Positions 49,786 through 58,785 of a DNA stretch of 64,000 nt are shown one piece after another. Each line of letters opens with the position of its first letter. Position 1 is the first letter of the stretch. Source of the stretch: Spirosoma utsteinense (GTDB lineage: Bacteria; Bacteroidota; Bacteroidia; Cytophagales; Spirosomataceae); contig NZ_VFIA01000020.1 in the NCBI RefSeq assembly GCF_014282275.1, positions 1-64,000 of the forward strand. The letters are read 5' to 3'. Both the position numbers and the translations under genes were made by a program. The notes beneath the pieces were generated by a model, which made no database searches, had not been told where the DNA came from, and saw nothing but the letters and a program-made list of their open reading frames with translations.

Positions 49786-52155
49786 ATGAGCCGTCAAATT
49801 TGGGTGTATGTAGCGACCTGCCTGGTCATGTTTTCCCTTCGGGCTCAACCGCCCATCCCCAGCGAAGGGCGGTTAGTTCATTCCTACAACCAGGCGGTCT
49901 GGAACCCGTCGGCCATTCAACGAGTGGCCGACATTGGCAAACTCTGGAGTACGCTTAAATACTTTCATCCACAGTTTATGAAAGGGCAGCTCCAGGCCGA
50001 TCAACTCCTCTTGACAACGGTTGATCCCTTGCTGGATAATCCATCTAAAGAGAACTTTGTGCGTACTGTTCAGGGCATGCTGCGTTTGGTAGGCGATACT
50101 ACTACCCGGATTGAGCCAACCCGCCCCCTGGTCCATTCGGGGCTGGCTCACCCGGGCGCGCCAAGCCGGCTCTTACCCGCTAAGGGGGCCTACATAGCCA
50201 TAGCCCAGGAGCGCTTTACGGCTCCTTATCCGCTAGACTCCTTCTTGACTTCCTCGCTGGCTAAACAGCCATTTCTACTTATCGATCTGCGTAATCAAGC
50301 CGAAAACGAACGATTAGGCCTTCTGCAATATACCGCCTTCGTTCAGCCCTTGGTAGCCGGTCTGATTGACCATACCCTTATTTTTCCGACCCTGCGTACC
50401 GCCTACTATCATGCCTTCTTACGGCAGGACTTCCCCGACGAGCTGGATGTAATCCCCGCCCGGGATCGGGGGGGCGATCCAAACTATTGGTATCAGGAAC
50501 GCTTCGGGCTCAAAAACACATCCCAGGGAGCTTACTTAACCGCTCGTAAGCCCCACTTACGGGATAAGCGAATTTGCTTTCTGGTGAATCAATTTGATAA
50601 CGCCAATACGCTCAAAGCCTTACTGGCCCTACGCAACCGAAATGGATGTCAGCTCATTTTTGACGGCCCCATGCCCGACTACCTGCTGGGTGATTACCAT
50701 ACGCTGGACCTGACGGATGGGGTCAGGGTCAAGGTAAAAGTAGGCGAACGCATCTATGAAGACGGCACCCTGGGAGTTGGACCAGACCAGGTTGTGCCAG
50801 TAGGCCAATCGTTACCAACGGATGTCTTTATCAAGTTGGCACTAAAAAGATGGAAAACCCCCACCGTCCGCCCCAAAAAAACCGTTGAGAATACGGTTTA
50901 CATTCGGCTTCCGCAGCCAACCTATGCCGATACGTTGTATCCAGCCCGAAACGTACGCCTGCTGGCCCTGTTTAATTTTTGGTCTGTTATCAACTATTTC
51001 TGCCCGAATAAGCACCTGCTGAAAGCTTCCTGGGACAAAGCACTCTTGTATTTCGTGCCCCGATTTGTGTTTGCCTCCGATTACAAGAGCTATTTCTGGC
51101 TCCTGCGGGAACTGAGTGCTCAGCTCAACGACGGTCATGGAGAGGTCCTTTACCAGCAGAGCATTTTACCACCCGCTGGTATTACTGATTACTTCGCCCC
51201 CTTCTGCGTAAAGTATGTGGAAGGCAAAACGATCGTTGTCAAGTCACTGAATGATAAACGCTCACCCACCATTGGCGACCAACTCCTGTCGCTCGATGGT
51301 ATTCCGCTGGACACTTTAGTAGAGCGCTGGCATCAATATGCCGCCAGTTCCAACGAGTTCAGCTACCGGCATCTGTTGCACAAAGTTCCCTTAATGAGTC
51401 GGTCCGGTGATGAGCCCTTTGCCGTTGAAGTTCGGCATCCTGACGGTCGTCAGGAGGTGTTCCAGGTATCCCCGGTTCGAAAAGAAGTGTATTGGCCCGC
51501 TATGTTAGGGGTGTACTATGCCCCCGTTCCCAAACCGTACTGGCGAAGCCTCAACGACAGCACCGGCTATGTCCGGGTAAATAGCATTTACAGCCATCAG
51601 GTAGACAGCGTTTGGCAGGCGTTGAGAGACTACAAGTATATCATTTTAGACGCCCGGGGTTATCCCCGCGATGAAACCATTGTTCAAACCATTGCGGCTC
51701 CTTTTATGGGTCAAACGGACACGGTTTGTATCAACGCTTTTCCTGAAATCAGTCATCCGCTCTTCTCGCGTAATGCGGTGACGCTGGAAGCCGAAACGGT
51801 ATCCCCTTTAGCGAATTTTGTGGCCGTACCACAGCGTAAAACGTTTGTTTTGCTCTGCGGCCAGAATGCCAGCCAGGCGGAGACGAATATCATGGCCTGG
51901 CAGAAACTCCTGCATCCGGTCACGATTGGCCTGCCGACGATTGGAGCCAATGGGGTTTCCAATACGATTCTTATGGCCGGTGGTTACTCGTCCCGGTATT
52001 CGGGTTATGCCGTTTATTACCCGGATGGGACGCCCAATCAAGGCCTGGGGGTCAAGATTGATATTCCCGTTACGTTGACCAAACAAGGGGAATTAGGGGG
52101 CCAGGATGAGATCCTGGAGCGAGCTTTACGTTATATTGACAAGCCTGGTCGTTAG
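49786..52155 (+). CDS. Large S41-family peptidase, secreted
   Basis: The 789-residue protein has a Sec signal peptide (to about 20) and no lipobox. Residues up to about 390 form an N-terminal region I cannot assign, followed by the tricorn/CtpA-like core. A PDZ-like part around 450-560 contains GDQLLSLDGIPLD. The catalytic section has Ser696 in NASQAE, with Glu699 in the S-x-x-E spacing of the family. It probably works in the periplasm or outside. No operon partner is evident. Confidence 0.8.
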   Translation: MSRQIWVYVATCLVMFSLRAQPPIPSEGRLVHSYNQAVWNPSAIQRVADIGKLWSTLKYFHPQFMKGQLQADQLLLTTVDPLLDNPSKENFVRTVQGMLRLVGDTTTRIEPTRPLVHSGLAHPGAPSRLLPAKGAYIAIAQERFTAPYPLDSFLTSSLAKQPFLLIDLRNQAENERLGLLQYTAFVQPLVAGLIDHTLIFPTLRTAYYHAFLRQDFPDELDVIPARDRGGDPNYWYQERFGLKNTSQGAYLTARKPHLRDKRICFLVNQFDNANTLKALLALRNRNGCQLIFDGPMPDYLLGDYHTLDLTDGVRVKVKVGERIYEDGTLGVGPDQVVPVGQSLPTDVFIKLALKRWKTPTVRPKKTVENTVYIRLPQPTYADTLYPARNVRLLALFNFWSVINYFCPNKHLLKASWDKALLYFVPRFVFASDYKSYFWLLRELSAQLNDGHGEVLYQQSILPPAGITDYFAPFCVKYVEGKTIVVKSLNDKRSPTIGDQLLSLDGIPLDTLVERWHQYAASSNEFSYRHLLHKVPLMSRSGDEPFAVEVRHPDGRQEVFQVSPVRKEVYWPAMLGVYYAPVPKPYWRSLNDSTGYVRVNSIYSHQVDSVWQALRDYKYIILDARGYPRDETIVQTIAAPFMGQTDTVCINAFPEISHPLFSRNAVTLEAETVSPLANFVAVPQRKTFVLLCGQNASQAETNIMAWQKLLHPVTIGLPTIGANGVSNTILMAGGYSSRYSGYAVYYPDGTPNQGLGVKIDIPVTLTKQGELGGQDEILERALRYIDKPGR

Positions 52156-52289
52156 CGGATGTCGCCCTGGTAAGATAGTAAGTCAGCTGGCTAGAAAATC
52201 CTTTTTTAGATTAGTTCACGCATCTATAATATACGAATCAATAACTCTTTGTCTAACAAAAAATGTAGCACGTCTACTTTTTTATTGCG

Positions 52290-53133
52290 CTACTCTTTAG
52301 TACTTAACCCTATGTCATTCCCCTGCCTATGAAGCAATTGAGTTGGAGCAATCCCATACTTCTTTTTAAAGGCAAAAGAAAAATGAGAAAGATCTTCAAA
52401 ACCTACTTCGAGATATACTTCTGTGGGTCTTTTCTTTTTTTTTCGCTAATTGATAATAGGCTAGTTCGAGCCTTTTCTCTGTTAGCCACTTCTGGGGCGT
52501 TGTATTAAAAAACTTCCTGAAATCCCGGTTAAATGTCGACAAACTGCGGCCCGTTAAATAACCCAATTTTTCCATTGGCATATTAAACATAAAATTCCGC
52601 TGCATAAAATCAATCAGATCAATTTTCCCCGGCTCATCAAAGTTGGCCAACACGCTGTCAACCGTCTTGTCAATCTCTCTCAGGATTGTGATTGCTTCGG
52701 TAATTTTTAGTGTGGCGATACTCTCTGGAAATTCGCCCCTCACATCAAAGTAAGGGATTAGCGAGGCCAGGCAACTTGCCAGTAAAGGGTGATTGGTAAA
52801 GCTGAATATTGTTTGCTCTGGTGTAACTCTCCCTTTAAGTTCTATTTTTTCATAAAACCGTTTTAACCGTTCGGTCGCCAAATGCATCACCACTGTTTTG
52901 TGAGGTTGTCCATTTTTTGGATAATTAACAATGGTCGCCAGCTGATTTCTCGGTATCAGGAATATATCCCCTGTTTTAAAGTAGTATGTAGCTTCCGCCA
53001 GTATGATTTTGGTTTCACCCGAAATAAACCAGATCAGCATGTGATCATCGAACATTAGATCTGATTTAAACAGTTTATCATCATAGCTGGAAAGTTTGAT
53101 CTCCTTTGTCAGGTAGGTTGATATGTGATCCAT
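52290..53133 (-). pseudogene. AraC-family regulator broken by a frameshift in a poly-A run
   Basis: The intact frame from 53133 encodes an N-terminal cupin-like sensing domain and the first helix-turn-helix (GYLTGRSLSTFNRDFRKFF). At 52435-52443 a run of nine A (minus strand) shifts the frame, and translation then ends at 52396. Removing one A restores about 50 further residues with the expected second helix-turn-helix (EVGFEDLSHFSFAFKKKYG), running to a stop at 52290. Without this part the protein should not bind DNA normally. It could be a true null allele, a phase-variable switch at the A-run, or a sequencing error. Confidence 0.8.
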
Positions 53134-53204
53134 ATTACTAGTTCTAAGATACGGGCTCTTTATGCCCTACAATTTAAGATAACAATCGTCTGAAATCGTG
53201 GACT

Positions 53205-53543
53205 CTATGATCTTGCTAAGTCAAAAATAGGGATCTCGGGCGGCATGCCAATCCGGCCCGGATAACCCAGAAAGCCGAAGCCCCGGTTCACATAGAGTTG
53301 CTGGCTATCCTGCTGATATAATCCCGCCCATTGCTTATAGCTGAATTGGGCCGGAGAATACGATTTGTCGCCAATGGTAACCCCTAGCTGAAGACCATGA
53401 GTGTGACCGCTAAACGTTACATCTACATCGTTGAATTTGGTATTAACTTCTTTATCCCAGTGTGTTGGGTCATGACTCAAAAGAAATTTCACGGACGAAG
53501 CGTCCGTACCTTCGACTGCCCTGGCTAAATTGCCGCTAGTCAA
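53205..53543 (-). pseudogene. C-terminal fragment of a metallophosphoesterase
   Basis: About 110 residues match the C-terminal end of membrane-type YkuE-like metallophosphoesterases: LLSHDPTHWD, the metal-binding SGHTHG, then WAGLYQ and a closing VNRGFGFLGYPGR segment. The N-terminal metal-binding half is absent, so the fragment should be inactive. Upstream it runs directly into the start of an unrelated SDR gene. Confidence 0.78.
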
Positions 53544-53574
53544 AAAGAGGGCTGCGTAAACCGCGATGCGCTGG

Positions 53575-53677
53575 GCGGAAACGGTTGCCCCTTTTTCTAT
53601 CCGCTCTTTGGCTGTCGAATAGCCGATTCCGCTATTGCGCCCGTAATGAGGGCACTTTTCGCTTCAACGTTTGTCAT
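53575..53677 (-). pseudogene. N-terminal fragment of an SDR oxidoreductase, frameshifted
   Basis: From an ATG at 53677 the frame reads TNVEAKSALITG. After a one-base loss it continues NSGIGYSTAKERIEKGATV, the Rossmann nucleotide-binding start of short-chain dehydrogenases. The similarity stops where the metallophosphoesterase remnant takes over, so a deletion appears to have joined the two. Confidence 0.65.
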
Positions 53678-53713
53678 TCCAGATCTTGTTATAAAGGAGG
53701 ATTATAGGAAGTC

Positions 53714-54730
53714 TCAGGAGTGCGCAGTCGCATTCTCGTAGCCGAAGGTGATGCCTGTTATTTGTTCGCTCCACGTCCACAAGTTTTTTGCCTTTTCCGG
53801 GTCGAGTGAATACGGTTTTACACCGCGTTGCCCTCCATCGTTTTCCAGGCTCAGTTCAGCCACGTCCGCATCTTCACAATAAACACCACCCATGTGGTCT
53901 AGCCTTGGACTGGTAGCACACCAAACTGTTGTGGCTGCACCCTGGGGGATTGTTTTTAACGAAGCTGCCACCTCTGGCAAAAGATTACCTTCCGAATCCA
54001 GAAAGCCCAGTTGTTGAAACAGTTCTTGCGAGGCTTCCCGGCCCAGTTCGGTCCCGTGTATGGAGCCGGGATGCACTGAATACGCTCTCGTATTGACCAG
54101 TTTACCCACGTTGTCCAGCTCGAGGGTGAATAAATTGCTGGCAGTTTTTGATTGTCCGTAAGCTTGCAGGGTTTCATAGTCACGGTGAAGGAAATTGGGA
54201 TCTTCGACGTTGAATGGAGCCATGTGGTGGCCAAGCGATGATACATTAACCACCCGCGCGCCGTTCGCCTTTTTAAGGGCAGGCCATAACCGGGCAGTAA
54301 GCTGAAATTGACCTAAATAATTGGTCGCCAACTGCGATTCGATACCGCGGCTATCCCTGCGTAATGGGACCCACATAATGCCCGCATTGTTGATCAGCAA
54401 ATGAAGCGGACGGCTTGTAGCAATAAACGCTTCCGCGAATGCATCAATTGAAGTGGGGTCCATAAAATCAATTTTCCCCAATTCTACATTCGGAATACCT
54501 GCTAGATTTCTCCTGGCCTTATCTACGTCCCTCGCCGGAACGATCACCGTAGCCCCGGCTGCGGCCAGAACCTTGGTGGTTTCTAAGCCAATGCCGGTAT
54601 TGCCGCCGGTCACAATCGCGATTTTCCCGGCAAGGTCAATTCCGTTGATTACCTCATTTGCTGTCGATGTTGCGTCGAACCCTGAGCCTATTGGCTGCTG
54701 TAAGGCTCCCTGATCATTGGCTTGTCCCAT
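53714..54730 (-). CDS. Short-chain dehydrogenase/reductase (retinol dehydrogenase-like)
   Basis: The 338-residue protein has the cofactor motif TGGNTGIG (about 41-48), NNAG, a catalytic Ser in VNVSS and the YGQSK pair (Tyr-x-x-x-Lys). Members reduce or oxidise alcohols, aldehydes or ketones with NAD(P)H; the substrate is not predictable. An N-terminal extension of about 30 residues precedes the Rossmann fold. Two direct repeats and a good -7 box lie just upstream of its start, which suggests activator control. Confidence 0.9.
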   Translation of the reverse strand: MGQANDQGALQQPIGSGFDATSTANEVINGIDLAGKIAIVTGGNTGIGLETTKVLAAAGATVIVPARDVDKARRNLAGIPNVELGKIDFMDPTSIDAFAEAFIATSRPLHLLINNAGIMWVPLRRDSRGIESQLATNYLGQFQLTARLWPALKKANGARVVNVSSLGHHMAPFNVEDPNFLHRDYETLQAYGQSKTASNLFTLELDNVGKLVNTRAYSVHPGSIHGTELGREASQELFQQLGFLDSEGNLLPEVAASLKTIPQGAATTVWCATSPRLDHMGGVYCEDADVAELSLENDGGQRGVKPYSLDPEKAKNLWTWSEQITGITFGYENATAHS

Positions 54731-54757
54731 GTCGTTTTATCGTTAAAGTTGATAGGA

Positions 54758-54765
54758 CAAAATTA
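54758..54765 (-). promoter_or_regulatory. -7 promoter element of the SDR gene
   Basis: The minus strand reads TAATTTTG, an exact TAnnTTTG match, 28 bp before the start codon at 54730. There is no TTG at the -33 spacing, which fits a promoter needing an activator bound at the repeats just upstream. Confidence 0.5.
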
Positions 54766-54786
54766 CCGGGTCACCAGCGTGCTCAT

Positions 54787-54824
54787 TTTGTTTAAAACGT
54801 CAATTTACTTTGTTTAAAATGTCA
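54787..54824 (-). promoter_or_regulatory. Tandem direct-repeat operator upstream of the SDR gene
   Basis: Two copies of TGACRTTTTAAACAAA (minus strand) occupy 54809-54824 and 54787-54802, 22 bases apart, close to two helical turns. They differ at one position. The nearer copy covers the place where a -33 element would be. This arrangement is typical of AraC-type activator sites, and a broken AraC gene lies 600 bp downstream of the SDR gene. Confidence 0.55.
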
Positions 54825-55023
54825 GGGTGAGCTTCATCTGCAGCTCATTTTGTGGCGTCATTGCAGGATGCTGTACGGGTACTCTTCGGTTCAGTATCTT
54901 CGACATATGGAATTGGGAGAATTATCTGTTCTATACATTATGCGTACGCACTCAAGAAACCCGGTGTTTTCTCCTCAATTTTGATCGCACCTAAAACCAG
55001 CTGCTCTCCGTATACGTGGCAAG

Positions 55024-55796
55024 ATGATTTCTATGGGGGAAAAATTTGAATATACCACCCTGGCCCAGCGATATACCGCCCGTTTCCCGGTGCTTACCTA
55101 TGTGGGTATTCAGGTGAATTTTTGGATCATTGCCAACAGTCTGCTGGTAACCATTTTGACTCTTCACGCTCGAATAATTAGCCAGGTATTTCAGATACCG
55201 GTGGCAGGAGCATTCGGTTCGTCGCTGTTAATAGCTATCTTGTTTGGGGTTTTATGAGGGGTAAGCCTGGGACATCGACTTCCACCGCCGAGCAATTAGG
55301 TCATATCCGCTATAGTTCCTTTATCAGAGACTGTTTTGCCGATATCAATGAGGTGCTCTTTCCCTTTGGTGCCCAGGTATACCAATAGGTTGGCGACGAA
55401 ATTGTGATCATGTGGCCCGAGCGTGAAGGCCTGAAAAACTACGTCTGTATCCGATTTTACTTCGCCTGTACAGAACAGTTCCGGGATCGAACGGGATACT
55501 ATAAGTCAACCTATGGTTTTCTGCCTGCCTTCAAGGCCGGTATGCATACCGGTAAAGTAACCGCCGTAGAGATCGGCGAAATCAAAAAAGATATCGCTTA
55601 CCACGGAGATACGTTGAATACCGCAGCCCGTATCCAGAGCGTTTGCAATCACTATCAAAAAGATTTTCTTGTCTCCGAACACTTAGTAGCTAAAATGGGC
55701 CTCAATCAACGGCTGAAAACTGAATCGCTGGGCAAGATTCTGCTTAGAGGCAAAACAGAAAAGGTTGAAATTGTAAGTGTCGACTGGCGCCTGTAA
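55024..55796 (+). pseudogene. Class III adenylate/guanylate cyclase, broken
   Basis: An opening frame (55024-55257) encodes two hydrophobic segments as in Bacteroidota membrane cyclases and ends at a TGA. A different frame then holds the catalytic domain: TAEQLGHIRYSSFIRDCF, followed by VYQ and an in-frame TAG at 55386-55388. Next come VGDEIVIMW and a long rest with GDTLNTAARIQ, ending at 55796. One frameshift, one nonsense codon and an apparent deletion of the region with the first metal-binding Asp make it a pseudogene. The 3' part alone is open from 55404. Confidence 0.75.
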
Positions 55797-55902
55797 GCAG
55801 AGCGTAGGCGGGGGCGTTAACGAGCTATTGCCGACGTGAACACTTCAGGAGTTCTTTCCCACGTTAGTTTCCTGTAGTAAGCCCTGTACTTTCACCGATT
55901 TT

Positions 55903-56586
55903 ATGGATATTGATTTCAACGCTGTTTTCCTGGCTGATTTAGACTGGAGCTTAGGGCTGCAAATTGTGCTCAGAACCTTGATCATGTTTTCGGTCATTCT
56001 GGTGTTCCTGCGGCTATCTGGTAAAAAAGGGGTTAGTCAGTTGTCTATCTTTGAGGTCGCTATCATTATTGGTCTGGGTTCCGCAGCGGGCGACCCCATG
56101 TTTAACCCCGATAATGCCATTGTGCCCGCTCTGATTGTCTTTGCCACCATTATGGTGTTCTACCGATTGGTTACCTGGGGTGCCTCCCGAAGTGAACGGT
56201 TCGAAAGCCTCGTCGAAGGAGACCCCGTTTATGTGATCGAGGAGGGGATGTTTGTCCTTGACGCCGGTGAACACACCTTTGCCAAAGACGAGTTTTTTGC
56301 TGAGATGCGGCAACAGAACATCGAACACTTAGGCCAGGTCCAAACGGCCATTCTAGAAACCAATGGCAATCTGAGTTTTTTTTACTACGCCGATGAAGAA
56401 GTCAAGCCAGGCTTACCGGTGCTTCCTAAGTTGTACCACAAAAAAAGCGGGGCCGTAAGTCAGGCGGGGCAGTATGCCTGTACTAGGTGCGGCCAGATCG
56501 AGCAGATAGGGGGTAGCCATCATACGTGCCCGCGTTGTCAGCAAACCGAATGGGTTGAAGCCGTCAAGACCCAGCGCCGAACGTAA
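55903..56586 (+). CDS. DUF421 (YetF/YcaP-like) membrane protein with C-terminal zinc ribbon
   Basis: About three hydrophobic helices (roughly 18-92) precede the soluble DUF421 region (about 95-180), as in YetF/YcaP proteins, whose function is poorly known. In addition the C terminus has two CxxC pairs, Cys193/196 and Cys209/212, which look like a zinc ribbon and are not part of the usual DUF421 layout as I know it. It stands alone between a pseudogene and a convergent gene. Confidence 0.82.
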   Translation: MDIDFNAVFLADLDWSLGLQIVLRTLIMFSVILVFLRLSGKKGVSQLSIFEVAIIIGLGSAAGDPMFNPDNAIVPALIVFATIMVFYRLVTWGASRSERFESLVEGDPVYVIEEGMFVLDAGEHTFAKDEFFAEMRQQNIEHLGQVQTAILETNGNLSFFYYADEEVKPGLPVLPKLYHKKSGAVSQAGQYACTRCGQIEQIGGSHHTCPRCQQTEWVEAVKTQRRT

Positions 56587-56682
56587 GGCTTTATCAAGGT
56601 ACCAAAACCAAAGGGCAACCGAACGGTACGAGCTTGTGAGAGCCGGGCTGAAGCGCTTCAGCCCCTGGTTGAGTTGTCCTCT

Positions 56683-57402
56683 TTAATCCGTTGACGGTAG
56701 CGTGTCTACTGACCAACTTTGTAGCCCTATGGGAATCCTTTCTTTGATCCTGGCCAAACCTGGGCCCACACGGTGAATACGCACCCCATGGGGCTCAATG
56801 CCCAGGATAGGATACGAGCCTTTCTCCCCAGTCGACCCCACACCGGTGATCAAGATCTCAATTCCTCTGGCTTTCCCAAACCGGTAAGCTTTCTCGTACT
56901 CCGTGATGGATCCCTGGGCATCACCACTCAGGTTACAACTCGTACACAAAGGGGCATTATAATTGCGCTGATTCCACATCTGTTCAGCCGGATTAAGGTC
57001 AAATGACGCTTCCAGTCCTTTGAACAGCGATCGTAAATCGCCACCCAGTATCAAACCCTGATGGGTGCCGTTTCGAATCGTGATGGATTGAAACGTCTGG
57101 GGGTGAAACTGTAGCCGTACAAAGCTGCCCGTTAAGACCCTGAACTGGTCACAACGGCTGAATTCAGCCGGTAAGCCCCCGGGCTGGGCCTGAGCAACAA
57201 ACTTGGCTAAGCTGCCAATGGCCGTGCCGTAGTGCTTACCGGCCAGCCGGACTTTGGTGGCGTCCAACTGTTGCGCGCCTTTCCGGGTAGGGGCAGCCAG
57301 CAGGGCAAATACCCGGGGTAATTGGACCAGAATTGGCCCTTGGTGAATTGCCTGGGTGGCTACTGCCAGTGCGGCAGGGTCGCTGATAGGAAGAATAGTC
57401 AT
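56683..57402 (-). CDS. Sua5/YciO/YrdC-like protein
   Basis: The segments around PTRKGAQQL, KVRLAGKHYGT and the later APLCTSCNLSGDAQG fit, loosely, the YrdC fold of threonylcarbamoyl-AMP synthases. These make the activated group for the t6A modification of tRNA. At 239 residues it is the right size for a YrdC protein without the Sua5 C-terminal domain. Similarity is moderate and it may be a paralogue with another role. Confidence 0.55.
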   Translation of the reverse strand: MTILPISDPAALAVATQAIHQGPILVQLPRVFALLAAPTRKGAQQLDATKVRLAGKHYGTAIGSLAKFVAQAQPGGLPAEFSRCDQFRVLTGSFVRLQFHPQTFQSITIRNGTHQGLILGGDLRSLFKGLEASFDLNPAEQMWNQRNYNAPLCTSCNLSGDAQGSITEYEKAYRFGKARGIEILITGVGSTGEKGSYPILGIEPHGVRIHRVGPGLARIKERIPIGLQSWSVDTLPSTD

Positions 57403-57720
57403 GGCCTGAGGGGACTTGAGGTTGCCTACTGTTCCGTTCGGGCGGGTCTGGGTGAAAAGCCCCTCGAACGGGTCGTGAGCTTGAAGCTGATGAGGTTAAG
57501 TCACGCTGGTAAAACAACTGAAATATTGTGCCTTCCGTAAGCGGGGAACTGCTCGTTCTGGCGCGTAGAATTACGGGATGGCTGGTGAAAATGATCAACC
57601 CGGTTGCCCTGCCTGGTTAAGCCAGGCTGTTTGGTCGGTCCACAGGCTCACTCGGTAAGGTCAGACCTGGTCATTGTAACACGCTGCTGGTTAAGGCTAG
57701 AACCAAGCTAGTTACCACTT
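57403..57720. other. Intergenic region between divergent genes
   Basis: It separates the start of the YrdC-like gene (minus) from the receiver gene (plus) and must contain both promoters. I see no open frame of interest, repeat or hairpin. Confidence 0.5.
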
Positions 57721-58146
57721 ATGAGCCAAAGGAATCATTCAGATTGGCTGTTACTTGTCGATCATCAATCCGGTAGTGAGATGACGCTGGTCGAAGCCAT
57801 CCAGCAACTAAGCCCCACGGTGCACACCGTTCGGGTCAACAGTGTGCCGATGGCCCTCAGCCTGCTACAGACTTGCCAGACCAGGGAGCAACCGTTACCC
57901 CGGTTAATTCTGGCCAATCTACAGCTACCACAACGCGAAGATGGCTTCCACTTACTGGCTGCGTTGACCAGGGCCGCTTCGGGCTTCGGCCGCTTGCCCC
58001 TGGTCATTAGTTCTCCGGCTGATGATAGGGACCGGCAGGAGGTAAACCAACGGGGTGGTACTTACTTGCCCAAGCCAGTTAGCCCGGATGAGTGGAACGA
58101 CTTCTTAAAAACGATCCACTACTATTGGCAGAAAAGTAAGGTCTGA
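57721..58146 (+). CDS. Stand-alone receiver-like protein without the phosphoacceptor Asp
   Basis: The 141-residue protein has the alternating pattern and ending of a CheY-like receiver domain. The conserved Lys is present (Lys118 in LPKPVS). The acidic pair is D14-H15 and the phosphoacceptor position is Asn66 (LILANLQLP). It probably cannot be phosphorylated in the usual way. No kinase is adjacent. It could be a pseudo-receiver that binds partners, or an evolving paralogue. Confidence 0.7.
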   Translation: MSQRNHSDWLLLVDHQSGSEMTLVEAIQQLSPTVHTVRVNSVPMALSLLQTCQTREQPLPRLILANLQLPQREDGFHLLAALTRAASGFGRLPLVISSPADDRDRQEVNQRGGTYLPKPVSPDEWNDFLKTIHYYWQKSKV

Positions 58147-58785
58147 CAACGATGTCTGAGGGGCCATAAGTTGTCAAGTTTGGTTAGAAACGGATCGTCT
58201 CTGGCGGATCGGACAAACAGGCCCTTGTTAGCGCTTGCGGATAACGAATTAGCAGCTGGTAGCTGGAGCTTCAGCGCTTTTCAGTCTCTGGAGGGGTAGG
58301 CGATCAATACGGGAAAGAGTACCCGTGGCAACCAATGAAAAAAGCCCCCTCGGTGGAACCGCTGAGGCTAAAGAAACATGACAGTTAAAAAACGGTGTTG
58401 TGAGCTTTTTATTGTCCTTGCTGAAACATGTGTTGATTATTTGGCACTTTTTCTACCGCATTTATTTAGTGGTTCAGCGGCTCCTGGCTAATACTCTTTC
58501 CGCGTGTCTTGTCTTGACGTTATTCCGGGGCTTTGTTAATTGGATAGAGGGGAAAATATAAATACCATAATCTGTGTAATCAGTGAATGGCGGCTCGGTG
58601 TGAGCTGGTTCTGGCTTTATCGATCCCGCAAGGTAAAGGGGCCGGCAGGCGCTACAGGCCAGCTATCGTTCAGTTTTTCTTTACCAAGTAAATCAAAGGT
58701 CGTTGCCACTTTTATATAAGCTTCCTGGAAACAGTCTGAATGCTATTCGCCCGCATTTGCCCTTGTTTACCTCGATTAAACCTGC
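58147..58785. other. Long intergenic region before the SGNH hydrolase gene
   Basis: I see no supported gene in these 639 bases. A hairpin at about 58343-58370, flanked by an A-run, is listed separately. The rest must carry the promoter of the downstream two-gene unit. Confidence 0.45.
58337..58370 (-). terminator. Terminator-like hairpin
   Basis: The plus strand has an A-run followed by GCCCCCTCGG and a partner CCGCTGAGG. On the minus strand this reads as a nine-pair stem (two G-T pairs) followed by a T-run. No minus-strand gene ends here, so the orientation does not fit the neighbours. Confidence 0.3.

Noticed and set aside
54852..55049. 65-codon plus-strand frame before the cyclase relic
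   Set aside because: No similarity, no start context; probably non-coding.
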